DNA of 64,000 bases from Streptomyces violascens (GTDB taxonomy: Bacteria; Actinomycetota; Actinomycetes; Streptomycetales; Streptomycetaceae), in NCBI RefSeq assembly GCF_014649955.1, contig NZ_BMUA01000004.1, positions 1 through 64,000 of the forward strand, written 5' to 3'. How positions within the stretch are numbered: the first letter of the stretch is position 1; every line of letters begins with the position of its first letter. The notes under the pieces are model-generated. The model did no database searches, had not been told where the DNA came from, and saw only the letters and a program-made list of their open reading frames with translations. The position numbers were made by a program, and so were the translations under genes. This document shows positions 16,221-28,249 of this stretch, one piece after another.

Positions 16221-17855
16221 CTAGCCCGCCACGTGTCTGCGGGCCCGCAGCGCGAGCGACAGGGCGAGCACCGTCTGCGGGTCGTCCAGATCCGTGCCGA
16301 GGAGGTCCGCGATGCGGGCCAGGCGGTTGTACAGGGTCTGGCGGTTGAGATGGAGCTCGCGGGCGGTCTCCGCCTTGCGGCCCGCGTGCGCCAGATAGGT
16401 CTGGAGGGTGGGCAGCAGGGGCGGCCGGGAGGCGCGGTCGTGGGCCTGGAGCGGGCCGATCGCGCGCTCCACGAACGCCGCGAGGTCGGGGTGTTCGCGC
16501 AGCCGCCACAGCAGCAGGTCGATGTCCAGGCGGCGGGCGTCGTACCAGCACCGCTCGGGCAGGCCCTGGGCGGCCGCCGCGGTTTCCGCCGCGTGCCTCA
16601 GGCCGGCCCCGGCCGCCGCCCAGCCACCGGCGACACCCACCACGACCACCGGCTGCGTCCCGGCCCGCGCGCCCATCAGGCCGGCCCGCTCGACGCCCGC
16701 CCGCAGAGCCGCCGCGACCCGGTCGGCCACCGCCGTACGCTCCGACTCCGAGCGCAGCCCGAGCAGCAGCGGCACCCGGCCCTCGACGGGGCGTACGCCG
16801 AGCAGGACCGGCACGCCGACCGAGGACAGCTCTTCGAGGACGGCCCGCGCAAGGACCGCCCAGTTGCCCGTCGGGGCGAGCTCCGAGGCCAGGCGCATCA
16901 CCACCGGGAGCAGCGGCCCCTCGCCGGGCTTGAAGCCGAGGACCTTGGCCTGGCCGGGCGCGTCCTCGGGGGTGATGCGGCCCTCGGCGAGGTCGGTCAG
17001 GAAGTCGCCCCGGCCGCGCGCGGCCAGCTCCTCCTCCTGGCGGGCCTGCATGAGGACGACGGCCAGGATGCCCGCGGCCCGCTCGGCCGCCATCCGGTGC
17101 ACGGGAAGGAGCGGCGGGCCGACCGCGAGCAGAGCCAGGCGGGCCCGTACCGAGCCCGCGCCGTGGCCGCCGCCCGGCACGTCCACCAGGACCGCGCCCG
17201 TCGGCGGCCCCGACGCGCGGGCCTCGCGCTGGCCGCGCAGCCCCTCCCAGACCTGGAGCGGGTCGGCGGCCGCCTCGCCCGCCTCGCAGGCCGCGGCGTA
17301 CAGGAGCTGGCCGTCGGGAGTCTCCAGGAAGACCGGGTTGGCGGTGAAGTCGGCCAGAATGCCCAGGACTTGAGGGATCCCGCCGCCCCCGAGCAGCGCG
17401 CCCGTACAGCGCTGGTGGACCTCCTCGGCGCGCTGGAGCAGGGCGTAGTGGCCGTTGACGATCTCGGTGTGGATCTCCTCGGTCACCGCGACGAACGGCA
17501 CTTCGCGGTGCAGCTGGACGAGCGGGAGCCCGGCGGCCCGCGCGGTTTCGACGATGGTGGCCGGGAGGCGGGCGAAGCGCGGGCCGAGCTCGACCACCAG
17601 GGCCGCGATGCCCCGGTCCGCGAGCCTTCGTACGAAGGCTCGCTGTTCGGCGGGGCGGGTGCCGAGCCCGAGCCCGGTGGTCAGGAGGAGCTCGCCGCCC
17701 TTGAGCAGCGAGGCGATGTTGGGCACCTCGCCCGCGTGCACCCAGCGCACTGTGCGCTGCAGCCGCTCGGCGCCCGCCACGACCTCCGGGAGGCCGCCGC
17801 GCAGCCCCGGCAGCTCAAGGGCCCGCTGCACGGTGATCCCGCCCTGCGTGTCCAC
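16221..17855 (-). CDS. PucR family transcriptional regulator
   Basis: A 544-residue regulator. The N-terminal PUR domain (residues about 8-125) includes VVAGAERLQRTVRWVHAGEV and LLTTGLGLGT. A middle GGDEF-like ligand-sensing region follows. The C-terminal HTH_30 domain is LLPTLQTYLAHAGRKAETAR, then LHLNRQTLYNRLARIADLLG. PucR was described for purine degradation in Bacillus; Streptomyces has many paralogues for amino acid, purine and morphogenesis genes, so the target is unknown. GTG 17855 is chosen because GAGAGGTGG lies five bases upstream; a longer frame from 17906 is less likely. No catabolic gene neighbours it. Confidence 0.92.
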   Translation of the reverse strand: MDTQGGITVQRALELPGLRGGLPEVVAGAERLQRTVRWVHAGEVPNIASLLKGGELLLTTGLGLGTRPAEQRAFVRRLADRGIAALVVELGPRFARLPATIVETARAAGLPLVQLHREVPFVAVTEEIHTEIVNGHYALLQRAEEVHQRCTGALLGGGGIPQVLGILADFTANPVFLETPDGQLLYAAACEAGEAAADPLQVWEGLRGQREARASGPPTGAVLVDVPGGGHGAGSVRARLALLAVGPPLLPVHRMAAERAAGILAVVLMQARQEEELAARGRGDFLTDLAEGRITPEDAPGQAKVLGFKPGEGPLLPVVMRLASELAPTGNWAVLARAVLEELSSVGVPVLLGVRPVEGRVPLLLGLRSESERTAVADRVAAALRAGVERAGLMGARAGTQPVVVVGVAGGWAAAGAGLRHAAETAAAAQGLPERCWYDARRLDIDLLLWRLREHPDLAAFVERAIGPLQAHDRASRPPLLPTLQTYLAHAGRKAETARELHLNRQTLYNRLARIADLLGTDLDDPQTVLALSLALRARRHVAG

Positions 17856-18040
17856 CGCACCCACCTCTCGTCCCGCGGGACCCGGAGCCCGACCCCGGGA
17901 CGACACCGCATGCGCCGGACGCTACCTGCGGTTACGCGCCCGGACCCGCCCGTTGTGGCGTACGTCACCCCGATATGCGGACGGGCCGCCTCCCGGGCAC
18001 CCGTGGGCACCCGGGGACGACCCGTGGGCCGGTCCGACCG

Positions 18041-19846
18041 TCAGCCGCCGTACGCGCCCGACGCGGTGAGGCGCAGGGCCGTGTCGATCAGCGGAACGTG
18101 GCTGAAGGCCTGCGGGAAGTTGCCGACCTGGCGCTGGAGGTGCGGATCCCACTCCTCCGCGAGCAGCCCGAGGTCGTTGCGCAGGGCCAGGAGCTTCTCG
18201 AAGAGCTTGCGGGCCTCGTCGACCCGGCCGATCATCGCGAGGTCGTCCGCCAGCCAGAACGAGCAGGCCAGGAACGCGCCCTCCTCGCCCAGGAGGCCGT
18301 CCAGGTTGTCCGCGTCGCCGCCCGTGGTCGGGTAGCGCAGGATGAACCCGTCCGGCGTGGACAGCTCGCGCTGGATCGCCTCGATGGTGCCGATCACGCG
18401 CTTGTCGTCCGGCGGCAGGAAGCCCATCTGCGGGATGAGCAGCAACGACGCGTCCAGCTCCTGCGAGCCGTAGGACTGCGTGAAGGTGTTGCGTTCCTTG
18501 TCGTAGCCCTTCTCGCAGACGTCCCGGTGGATGTCGTCGCGCAGCTCGCGCCACTTGTCGAGCGGGCCGTCCGCGTCGCCGGACTCGATGAGCTTGATCG
18601 TGCGGTCGACGGCGACCCAGGCCATCACCTTGGAGTGCACGAAGTGGCGGCGCGGGCCGCGCACCTCCCAGATGCCCTCGTCCGGCTGGTCCCAGTGGCT
18701 CTCCAGGTAGCGGATCAGCTTGAGCTGGAGCAGCGAGGCGTAGTCGTTGCGGGCCAGGCCCGTCATGTGCGCCAGGTGCAGCGCCTCGGTGACCTCGCCG
18801 TACACGTCGAGCTGGAGCTGGTGGGCGGCGCCGTTGCCGGCCCGTACCGGCGTCGAGTTCTCGTACCCGGGCAGCCAGTCGAGCTCGGTCTCGCCGAGTT
18901 CCCGCTCGCCCGCGATGCCGTACATGATCTGGAGGTTCTCGGGGTCGCCCGCGACCGAGCGGAGCAGCCACTCGCGCCAGGCGCGGGCCTCCTCGCGGTA
19001 GCCGGTGCGCAGCAGCGAGGACAGGGTGATCGCGGCGTCCCGCAGCCAGGTGTAGCGGTAGTCCCAGTTGCGCTCGCCGCCGATGTGCTCGGGCAGCGAG
19101 GTGGTGGGCGCGGCCACGATGCCGCCGGTCGGGGCGTAGGTGAGCGCCTTCAGCGTGATCAGGGAGCGGACCACGGCCTCGCGGTAGGGCCCGTGGTAGG
19201 TGCAGTGCTCCACCCACTCCCGCCAGAAGTCCTCGGTCGCCACCAGGGACGCCTCGGGCTCCGGCAGCGCGGGCTCCTCGCGGTGCGAGGGCTGCCAGCT
19301 GATGGTGAACGCGACCCGCTCGCCGGGCGAGACCGTGAAGTCGGAGTACGTCGTGAGGTCCTTGCCGTACGTCTCCGCCTCGGTGTCCAGCCACACCGAA
19401 TCGGGGCCCGCGACGGCCACCGTGCGGTTGTCGACCTTGTGCACCCACGGGGTGATCCGCCCGTAACTGAACCGCATGCGCAGCATGGAGCGCATCGGGA
19501 CCCGGCCGGTGACGCCCTCCACGATGCGGATCAGCTGCGGGGCGCCGTCGCGCGGCGGCATGAAGTCGGTCACCCGGACCGTGCCGCGCGGGGTGTCCCA
19601 CTCGGACTCCAGGATGAGCGAGTCGCCCCGGTAGCGGCGGCGGTCGGCCACCGGTGGCGTTTCGTCGGCACCGTGTGCCGGGCCGACCCGCCAGAAGCCG
19701 TGTTCCTCGGTGCCGAGCAGTCCGGCGAAGACGGCGTGCGAGTCGAAGCGGGGCAGGCACAGCCAGTCCGCCGTGCCGTCCCGGCAGACCAGTGCCGCGG
19801 TCTGCATGTCTCCGATGAGTGCGTAATCCTCGATGCGCCCGGCCAC
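18041..19846 (-). CDS. Glycoside hydrolase family 15 protein (glucoamylase/trehalase type)
   Basis: A 601-residue cytoplasmic GH15 enzyme without a signal peptide. It opens AGRIEDYALIGDMQTAALVC with the GTADWLCLPRFDS block. The (alpha/alpha)6 barrel has RNWDYRYTWLRDA (near 270), holding the general-acid region, and EEGAFLACSFWLADDL (near 525), holding the base. Actinobacterial members include a true trehalase as well as glucoamylase-like enzymes; which this is cannot be told here. GTG 19846 is the start, with GGAGA six bases upstream. It is the last gene before a divergent 418-base gap to pyrG. Confidence 0.9.
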   Translation of the reverse strand: MAGRIEDYALIGDMQTAALVCRDGTADWLCLPRFDSHAVFAGLLGTEEHGFWRVGPAHGADETPPVADRRRYRGDSLILESEWDTPRGTVRVTDFMPPRDGAPQLIRIVEGVTGRVPMRSMLRMRFSYGRITPWVHKVDNRTVAVAGPDSVWLDTEAETYGKDLTTYSDFTVSPGERVAFTISWQPSHREEPALPEPEASLVATEDFWREWVEHCTYHGPYREAVVRSLITLKALTYAPTGGIVAAPTTSLPEHIGGERNWDYRYTWLRDAAITLSSLLRTGYREEARAWREWLLRSVAGDPENLQIMYGIAGERELGETELDWLPGYENSTPVRAGNGAAHQLQLDVYGEVTEALHLAHMTGLARNDYASLLQLKLIRYLESHWDQPDEGIWEVRGPRRHFVHSKVMAWVAVDRTIKLIESGDADGPLDKWRELRDDIHRDVCEKGYDKERNTFTQSYGSQELDASLLLIPQMGFLPPDDKRVIGTIEAIQRELSTPDGFILRYPTTGGDADNLDGLLGEEGAFLACSFWLADDLAMIGRVDEARKLFEKLLALRNDLGLLAEEWDPHLQRQVGNFPQAFSHVPLIDTALRLTASGAYGG

Positions 19847-20264
19847 GTGCAATCTCCAGTCGAACGGCCACGTCCGCCCCCTGGGGGCGCTTACAGCGAC
19901 AGCGGTCAAGGGTTCGCCAACGAGCGCATGTTCCGGATGACGGACGGGGTGTTTCCGTGCTACCAGGTGGCTCGGCAAGCGAGTGTCCGAGCAGGATACG
20001 ACGCACCCTGGTGATCCGCTTGAGCCATCCTCGAACGCCGTTGGGCCGAATGGGTGAGGCTCGTACTCAGGGCTGACCGGCGCATACAGAGCGTGGCCGG
20101 ACGCGGTCTCCCGTTGTCGCTGATACCCTGGTAGCCCGTGGCCGGGTGCTGAAAAAAGCCCCGAACCGCAGCGACGGCACCCCTGGAAACGCGTACGGAT
20201 TCCGTACAAGATCCACACAGGGTGACCGGCACGCATTCCACACAGCGACCACGGGAGCCCCCTC
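19847..20264. other. Divergent intergenic region between the GH15 gene and pyrG
   Basis: 418 bases with less G+C-rich patches (near 19960 and 20100-20250) that must hold the promoters of the GH15 gene (leftward) and pyrG (rightward). I see no hairpin resembling a pyrimidine attenuator and no tRNA or small ORF that stands out. GGGAG at 20253-20257 is the pyrG ribosome site. Confidence 0.5.
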
Positions 20265-21947
<1,683 letters not shown>

Positions 21948-21966
21948 TCGCCACAAGTTAACGTTG

Positions 21967-22013
21967 CCGGGGTACGGACCTTTCCGAAGGAGCCGTACCC
22001 CGGTTCTGTTTTT
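21967..22013 (+). terminator. Intrinsic terminator behind pyrG
   Basis: An 11-bp stem CCGGGGTACGG (21967-21977) pairs with 21993-22003, with a small inner hairpin CCTTTCCGAAGG in the loop, followed by TTCTGTTTTT. A good rho-independent terminator for pyrG. Confidence 0.92.
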
Positions 22014-22040
22014 GTGCGCGCACTGTGGGAGGACGCCGTC

Positions 22041-22667
22041 ATGGCCATCGAGGACACCGCCGAACACTGGCAGATCGTGGCGACCGCCACCCCCTTCACC
22101 GGCCACAAGACCGGGGTGCGCACCGACGACGTCGTGATGCCCGACGGCGCGGTCCACCAGCGCGACTACCAGACCCACCCCGGCTCGGTGGCGATCGTCG
22201 CCCTGGACGACGAGGGCCGCGTCCTGGTGCTGCGCCAGTACCGCCACCCCGTACGCCAGAAGCTGTGGGAGATCCCGGCCGGGCTCCTGGACGTGCCCGG
22301 CGAGAACCCGCTGCACGCCGCCCAGCGCGAGCTGTACGAGGAGGCGCACGTCAAGGCCGAGCAGTGGCACGTCCTGACCGACGTGTACACGAGCCCCGGC
22401 GGCAGTGACGAAGCCGTACGGATCTTCCTGGCGCGGGACCTGTCCGAGGCGGAGGGGGAGCGCTTCGAGGTTTCCGAGGAGGAGGCCGACATGGAGCTGG
22501 CCCGCGTCCCGGTCGCCGATCTCGTACGGGGCGCGCTCGCGGGGGAGCTGCACAACACCTGCCTGGTGGTCGGCGTCCTGGCGCTGGCCGCGGCCTTGAA
22601 CGGGGACGGCGTCGAGGCGCTGCGCCCGGCCGGGGCGCCCTGGCCGGCCCGCCCCTTCGAGGAGTGA
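22041..22667 (+). CDS. Nudix hydrolase, ADP-ribose pyrophosphatase type
   Basis: A 208-residue Nudix enzyme. The order HWQIVATATPFTGHKTGVRT, then LRQYRHPVRQKLWEIPAGLL, then the Nudix helix AQRELYEEA and the downstream TSPGGSDE loop matches the mycobacterial ADP-ribose pyrophosphatase Rv1700, which also follows pyrG. It hydrolyses ADP-ribose to AMP and ribose 5-phosphate. The SPG(G/F)SDE loop is typical of ADP-ribose specificity. ATG 22041 has GGGAGG eight bases ahead. The gene adds a second ADP-ribose-handling function about 11 kb from the NAD island. Confidence 0.93.
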   Translation: MAIEDTAEHWQIVATATPFTGHKTGVRTDDVVMPDGAVHQRDYQTHPGSVAIVALDDEGRVLVLRQYRHPVRQKLWEIPAGLLDVPGENPLHAAQRELYEEAHVKAEQWHVLTDVYTSPGGSDEAVRIFLARDLSEAEGERFEVSEEEADMELARVPVADLVRGALAGELHNTCLVVGVLALAAALNGDGVEALRPAGAPWPARPFEE

Positions 22668-22835
22668 GCCCGCCGTGCGGGTGACCGATCTGAAAATCCG
22701 CTGATCCGATCGGGCGACATCGGACGGAAGTGGGCCCTGCTCCCCCCAAACGGTCACGAAGGGTGAACTACGCTCGGACCGACCGTGCGGAGACCCGCAT
22801 GGTCTCCAGGTGCGCAGGCGGACGGAGCGTGGCCC

Positions 22836-24863
22836 GTGACGGATCAGGCGGTGGACGTGGGCGGCGCTGCCGCCGGGCGGCGCACGGGTCAATTCCTGGG
22901 CAGGCAGCGGGAGTTGAAGGAGCTCCGGGCCGACATCGAACGGGCCGGACTTGACACCCTGTCAGGGAAGAAGTCGCCCCGGGCCAGGGTCCTGCTGATC
23001 GCGGGCCGGCCCGGCTCCGGCCGCACCGCGCTCGCCTGCGAACTCGCCCGCCAGGTGGCCGGCGACTACCCCGACGGCGTCCTGCGGGCCGCGCTCACCG
23101 AACCCGGCGGGGTCCGCGTTCCGGCCGACCGGGTCGCCCGGGAACTGCTCGACGCGCTGAAGGTCCCGGCGCCGCCCGGAGCGGGCCAGGACGAGCTGAC
23201 CCAACTCGTGCGGGGCGCGCTAGCGGACCGCCGGGCGATCGTGCTGCTCGACGACGCTGCCGACGCCGAACAGGTCGGCCCGCTCCTGCCCGACACCTCC
23301 CCGTCGCTGGTCGTGGCCACCGCCGAGGGGCCGCTCACCGGAATTCCGGACGTACGCCCCTGCACGCTGGGCGGCCTCGACGTGAAGTCGGGCGTCGAAC
23401 TCCTGGAAGGCTTCACCGGCGCGGTCCGCGTCACGGTGGACCCGCGCGCCGCCGAGACCCTCGTCGAGGCGTGCGGGGGACAGCCCGCGGCCCTCGTCCT
23501 GGTCGGCGGCTGGCTTCGCGCCCGTCCCAAGGCCGCCGTCTCCGACGTGGCCAAGCAGCTGCGCGCCATGTCCGACGACGGGGCCGAACTCCCCATCGCG
23601 GCACGGCCGTTGGCGCAGTCCTTCCGCCTTGTGTACGACTCCCTCACGCAGTCGGCCGCGCGGATGCTGCGACTGCTCTCCTTCGCCCCCGCCGGGATCG
23701 CCGACGCGCACACCGCCTCCGCCCTGGCCGGCTGCTCGGTCTCGGGGGCCCAGGCCGCCCTCGACGACTTCGTGGCGTGGGGACTGCTCCGGCCGGACCC
23801 GGACGCGCCCGAGCAGTACCGGGTGCCCGGCGCCCTGGCGCCGCTGCTTCGCACGCTCTGCGAGAGCGTGGACCGGCCCGGCGAGATCCAGCTGGCCCGG
23901 GCCCGGATGCTGGAGCGGACGGTGCGGCTGCTCCAGTCCTGCCGGGCGGTCACCGAGCCGGAGGGCTCGCCCGCCCGCAAGAAGCTCGCGGGCCTGCCGC
24001 GCGCCCTGCGCTTCCCCGGCGCGGCCGTCGCCGACGCCTGGCTGAGCGGCCGCAGGCCCGCGCTGCTCGCGGCCGCCCGGCTCGCGGTGGAGGACGGCGA
24101 GCTCGACACCCTGGCCCGGCGCCTGGTGGCCGCGCTGGTCCGCGCGCTCGCCGCGCACCGGGGCGCCGAGGCCGCGGCCCCCGACCTGTACGGCCTGCAC
24201 CAGCTCGTCCTGGACGTCGCCGAGCGCCGCGAACTGCACCGCGAAAAGGCCGCGGCCCTGCTCAACCTGGGCGACCTGGACGCCGAGGCCGGGCGGACCA
24301 CCGACGCCCTGGCCCGCTACCGGGCCGCCCTGGACGCGGGCCGCGCCGCGAACGACCCGTACGCGACCGGCCGCGCGATGGAATCCGTAGGCGGCGCCCA
24401 CCAGGAGCTGGGCGACTGGCACCGGGCCGCCGACTGGTACGGGCGGGCCCTGTCCCATAGGCTCGCGCGCGGCGAGCGGGCGGACCAGGCCCGCCTCTAC
24501 GGGCGGCTCGCCACCGTGCACACGTACGCGGGCCGCTACGGCGAGGCGCTGCGGGGCTGGCGGGCCGCGGTGGCCGGATACCGGCGGCTCGGCGATCTCC
24601 CCAGCCAGGCAAGGGCGTTGAGCGAGGCGGCCCGGGTCCAGGAGTACGCGGGGCGCCCCGAGGAGTCGCTGCGCACCTGCCGCGAGGCGGTCGAGTCCGC
24701 GCGCAAGGCCGGTGATCTGCGCCTCGAGGCCGCGCTCCAGCTCAGGCTCGCCGACACCCTGGACCGGCTCGGCGACCCGGCCGCGGCCCGGCTGCACCGG
24801 GCGGAGGCCGACAGATTGCTGGAAGATGAGCCGTCAAGGGCAGGGGGCCTGCGAAATCCGTAG
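22836..24863 (+). CDS. STAND/NB-ARC ATPase with C-terminal TPR repeats
   Basis: A 675-residue protein. An NB-ARC-like NTPase (about 25-330) carries the P-loop GRPGSGRTA (57-65), Walker B AIVLLDDAAD (near 130) and a GxP-like region PAALVLVGGW. The P-loop has Arg where Lys is expected (GxxGxGR). A winged-helix-like region follows (AARMLRLLSFAPAGI). Residues about 460-660 form at least four TPR units (AALLNLGDLDAEAGRTTDAL, GAHQELGDWHRAADWYGRAL, RLATVHTYAGRYGEALRGWR). STAND proteins act as nucleotide-dependent switches that gather partners. No effector or DNA-binding domain is visible, so an output partner must be separate. Start is GTG 22836 with GGAG eight bases ahead. Confidence 0.85.
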   Translation: MTDQAVDVGGAAAGRRTGQFLGRQRELKELRADIERAGLDTLSGKKSPRARVLLIAGRPGSGRTALACELARQVAGDYPDGVLRAALTEPGGVRVPADRVARELLDALKVPAPPGAGQDELTQLVRGALADRRAIVLLDDAADAEQVGPLLPDTSPSLVVATAEGPLTGIPDVRPCTLGGLDVKSGVELLEGFTGAVRVTVDPRAAETLVEACGGQPAALVLVGGWLRARPKAAVSDVAKQLRAMSDDGAELPIAARPLAQSFRLVYDSLTQSAARMLRLLSFAPAGIADAHTASALAGCSVSGAQAALDDFVAWGLLRPDPDAPEQYRVPGALAPLLRTLCESVDRPGEIQLARARMLERTVRLLQSCRAVTEPEGSPARKKLAGLPRALRFPGAAVADAWLSGRRPALLAAARLAVEDGELDTLARRLVAALVRALAAHRGAEAAAPDLYGLHQLVLDVAERRELHREKAAALLNLGDLDAEAGRTTDALARYRAALDAGRAANDPYATGRAMESVGGAHQELGDWHRAADWYGRALSHRLARGERADQARLYGRLATVHTYAGRYGEALRGWRAAVAGYRRLGDLPSQARALSEAARVQEYAGRPEESLRTCREAVESARKAGDLRLEAALQLRLADTLDRLGDPAAARLHRAEADRLLEDEPSRAGGLRNP

Positions 24864-25026
24864 TGCTTCGGCCAAAGATTAAAGCTTTGTAAGGGTAGAC
24901 AGCGGGAAGACCTTCATTAGACTGGGTGAGCCGCAACTTCCTGCGGTGTGTCCCGGTGCGCCCGTGTGCGGCCGGGTATGTATCGCATTGCCCCCGTCTT
25001 CCCCTGAGTCAAGGACCGTGATCGAC
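24864..25026 (+). promoter_or_regulatory. Upstream region of ald with possible promoter
   Basis: A-T richer than its surroundings. It holds TTAAAGCTTTGTAA (24879-24892) with the palindrome AAAGCTTT, and a -10-like TAGACT (24918-24923) preceded by TAGACA (24896-24901) at 16-base spacing. This would give a leader of about 95 bases. Lrp/AsnC-type control of ald is common, but no clear site can be named. Confidence 0.35.
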
Positions 25027-26142
<1,116 letters not shown>

Positions 26143-26180
26143 TAAATCGCCGGTTCGTCAACGCGGACCGTCAACCTCGT

Positions 26181-26221
26181 ACATCCGGCCGGACCTTGTC
26201 GACCAAGGTCCGGCCGGATGT
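26181..26221 (+). terminator. Hairpin terminator behind ald
   Basis: A perfect 18-bp stem (26181-26198 with 26204-26221) closes a five-base loop. There is no T-run, as often seen in Streptomyces. Because it is symmetrical it may also stop transcription from the other side. Confidence 0.8.
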
Positions 26222-26492
26222 GTATCGCGACACTTCCGCCCACCTGTGCCAGGCTCGCTCAACTCGCCTCGAACGTAACCCTTTAACCGTTTCGCGCACC
26301 GGTGAAACGCGCGTCTGAGTGCCCGTACGCCCTTGACAGAGTGGTGTTCGGTTGCCGACACATCGGGCCGGGTCCGGCGGATTGTGTTGCTGCGGACCGG
26401 TGACACGCCATAGAGTCGCCAACCGTCGGCATGGTGCCACGCTGACCTATCGATAAAGTTTCCTGGTCACGTCCAAGGAGGTAAGACGACTT
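26222..26492 (+). promoter_or_regulatory. Upstream region of the parA-like operon
   Basis: 271 noncoding bases of lower G+C than average. A possible sigma-70-type promoter is TTGCTG (26387-26392) and TAGAGT (26411-26416) with 18-base spacing. A TTGACA at 26333-26338 has no fitting -10. An excellent ribosome site, AAGGAGGT (26475-26482), precedes the GTG start by ten bases. Confidence 0.45.
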
Positions 26493-27665
26493 GTGAATGA
26501 GTCGACATTTACTCCCGGAGGTGGTCAGTCAGGAATCCCTGCGGGGATGTCCGTACGGGGCCAGAGCCCTTCGGGGCCCGAGGCTGTCGGCTCCGTCGCG
26601 GTCCGCACCTTCGAAACCACCCAGCACATGACGACAGCCCCACGGATGATGGACGGCCTACACGTGAACGCCACGGCCGGCAACGAGAGCGGCCGGGAGA
26701 CCGCCGCTCTCGCCGACTTTGACGAAGTGCCCCAGGGGCACTTCTACGACCCCGACGCCGAGTACGAGCCCGACCCCGAGTACGCGGCCACCCTCGCACC
26801 CGACGCTGCCCGCCAGCGCCGCGAGCGGATCGGCCCGACCGGACGGCCGCTGCCGTACTTCCCGATCCCGGGTCCGCTGACCGACCACGGTCCCGCGAAG
26901 ATCATCGCGATGTGCAACCAGAAGGGCGGCGTGGGCAAGACGACGTCGACCATCAACCTGGGTGCCGCGCTCGCGGAGTACGGACGCCGCGTGCTGCTCG
27001 TCGACTTCGACCCGCAGGGTGCCCTGTCGGTCGGCCTCGGCGTGAACCCGATGGAACTCGACCTCACTGTCTACAACCTGCTCATGGAGCGGGGCATGTC
27101 GGCCGACGAGGTGCTGCTCAAGACCGCGGTCCCCAACATGGACCTGCTGCCGAGCAACATCGACCTGTCCGCCGCCGAGGTGCAGTTGGTGAGCGAGGTC
27201 GCGCGCGAGTCCACGCTCCAGCGGGCGCTGAAGCCGCTGATGCAGGACTACGACTACATCGTGATCGACTGTCAGCCCTCGCTCGGCCTGCTCACCGTCA
27301 ACGCCCTGACGGCGGCTCACAAGGTGATCGTGCCGCTGGAGTGCGAGTTCTTCGCGCTGCGCGGTGTCGCGCTGCTCACCGAGACGATCGAGAAGGTGCA
27401 GGAACGCCTCAACCCCGACCTGGAGTTGGACGGCATCCTCGCCACCATGTACGACTCCCGCACGGTGCACAGCCGGGAGGTCCTGGCCCGCGTGGTCGAG
27501 GCCTTCGACGACCACGTCTACCACACGGTCATCGGCCGGACCGTGCGCTTCCCGGAGACCACGGTCGCCGGTGAGCCGATCACGACGTACGCCTCCAACT
27601 CCGTCGGCGCGGCCGCCTACCGTCAGCTCGCCAGGGAGGTGCTCGCCCGGTGTCACGCCGAGTGA
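26493..27665 (+). CDS. ParA family ATPase (soj-like, chromosomal, second copy type)
   Basis: A 390-residue deviant-Walker ATPase. The P-loop is CNQKGGVGKTTSTINLG with the signature Lys near residue 144. Switch regions are LLVDFDPQGALSVGLGV and YIVIDCQPSLGLLTVNAL. Residues 1-135 are an extra N-terminal tail: the first 65 are disordered, followed by an acidic stretch with EVPQGHFYDPDAEYEPDP. This is the ParA-like protein always found upstream of scpA in actinobacteria (Rv1708 in M. tuberculosis), distinct from the oriC parAB pair. It probably acts with the ribbon-helix-helix protein encoded by the overlapping next gene and with ScpAB. Confidence 0.92.
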   Translation: MNESTFTPGGGQSGIPAGMSVRGQSPSGPEAVGSVAVRTFETTQHMTTAPRMMDGLHVNATAGNESGRETAALADFDEVPQGHFYDPDAEYEPDPEYAATLAPDAARQRRERIGPTGRPLPYFPIPGPLTDHGPAKIIAMCNQKGGVGKTTSTINLGAALAEYGRRVLLVDFDPQGALSVGLGVNPMELDLTVYNLLMERGMSADEVLLKTAVPNMDLLPSNIDLSAAEVQLVSEVARESTLQRALKPLMQDYDYIVIDCQPSLGLLTVNALTAAHKVIVPLECEFFALRGVALLTETIEKVQERLNPDLELDGILATMYDSRTVHSREVLARVVEAFDDHVYHTVIGRTVRFPETTVAGEPITTYASNSVGAAAYRQLAREVLARCHAE

Positions 27666-28195
27666 GTCTGCCCGGGGCCGACGAACTGTTCCGTACGACC
27701 GGGGGGATGGCGCTCTCGCCGTCCGCCCCGAGGCGCGGGGCCAACGGCGAGGCGAGGGTGCCGGCTCCGGCGGGCGAGAGCGAGCCCGTCGCGGACGTGC
27801 CCGCGCCCGAGGCGGAGCACACCGCAGCCGAGGAGGACTCCGGCTCGGCCGAACCGCGCAGCCGGGGCGCCGCCGATGCGGAGACCGCCAAGGCCCGGCG
27901 CACGCCCGCACAGGGCGGCTCCTCCTCCGGCTCCGGCACTGCCCAGCAGCGGCGCCGCCAGCGGGCGGCCAACCGGCGGCCCAGCGGGCGCGAGCGGCAC
28001 GACGAGAAGATCACCGTGTACGTCTCCGCGGAGGAGCTCATGGACCTGGAGCATGCGCGCCTGGTCCTGCGGGGGGAGCACGGGCTCGCGGTCGACCGCG
28101 GGCGCATCGTCCGCGAGGCCGTCGCCGTCGTCCTCGCGGACCTGGAGTCGCGGGGCGACGCGAGCATCCTCGTACGGCGTCTTCGGGGGCGGTAG
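27650..28195 (+). CDS. Ribbon-helix-helix-like DNA-binding protein, putative partner of the ParA-like ATPase
   Basis: A 181-residue protein. Residues 1-115 are disordered and rich in Ala, Glu, Ser and Pro. The conserved end (residues about 118-170) reads KITVYVSAEELMDLEHARL, then a linker and VDRGRIVREAVAVVLADLES, which has the beta-strand plus two-helix pattern of MetJ/Arc DNA-binding proteins. GTG 27650 overlaps the parA-like gene by 16 bases, so the two are translationally coupled. By analogy with plasmid ParA/ParG systems, it could be the centromere-binding half. That is inference; DNA binding has not been seen. Confidence 0.8.
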   Translation: MSRRVSLPGADELFRTTGGMALSPSAPRRGANGEARVPAPAGESEPVADVPAPEAEHTAAEEDSGSAEPRSRGAADAETAKARRTPAQGGSSSGSGTAQQRRRQRAANRRPSGRERHDEKITVYVSAEELMDLEHARLVLRGEHGLAVDRGRIVREAVAVVLADLESRGDASILVRRLRGR

Positions 28196-28249
28196 CCGTT
28201 AGCCTGCGGCGGAGCCGCTCCGCCCGCCTCTCCACCCCCTGGACCACTC

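Noticed and set aside
26333..26338. TTGACA as the -35 box of the parA-like operon
   Set aside because: No -10-like hexamer lies 16-19 bases downstream.
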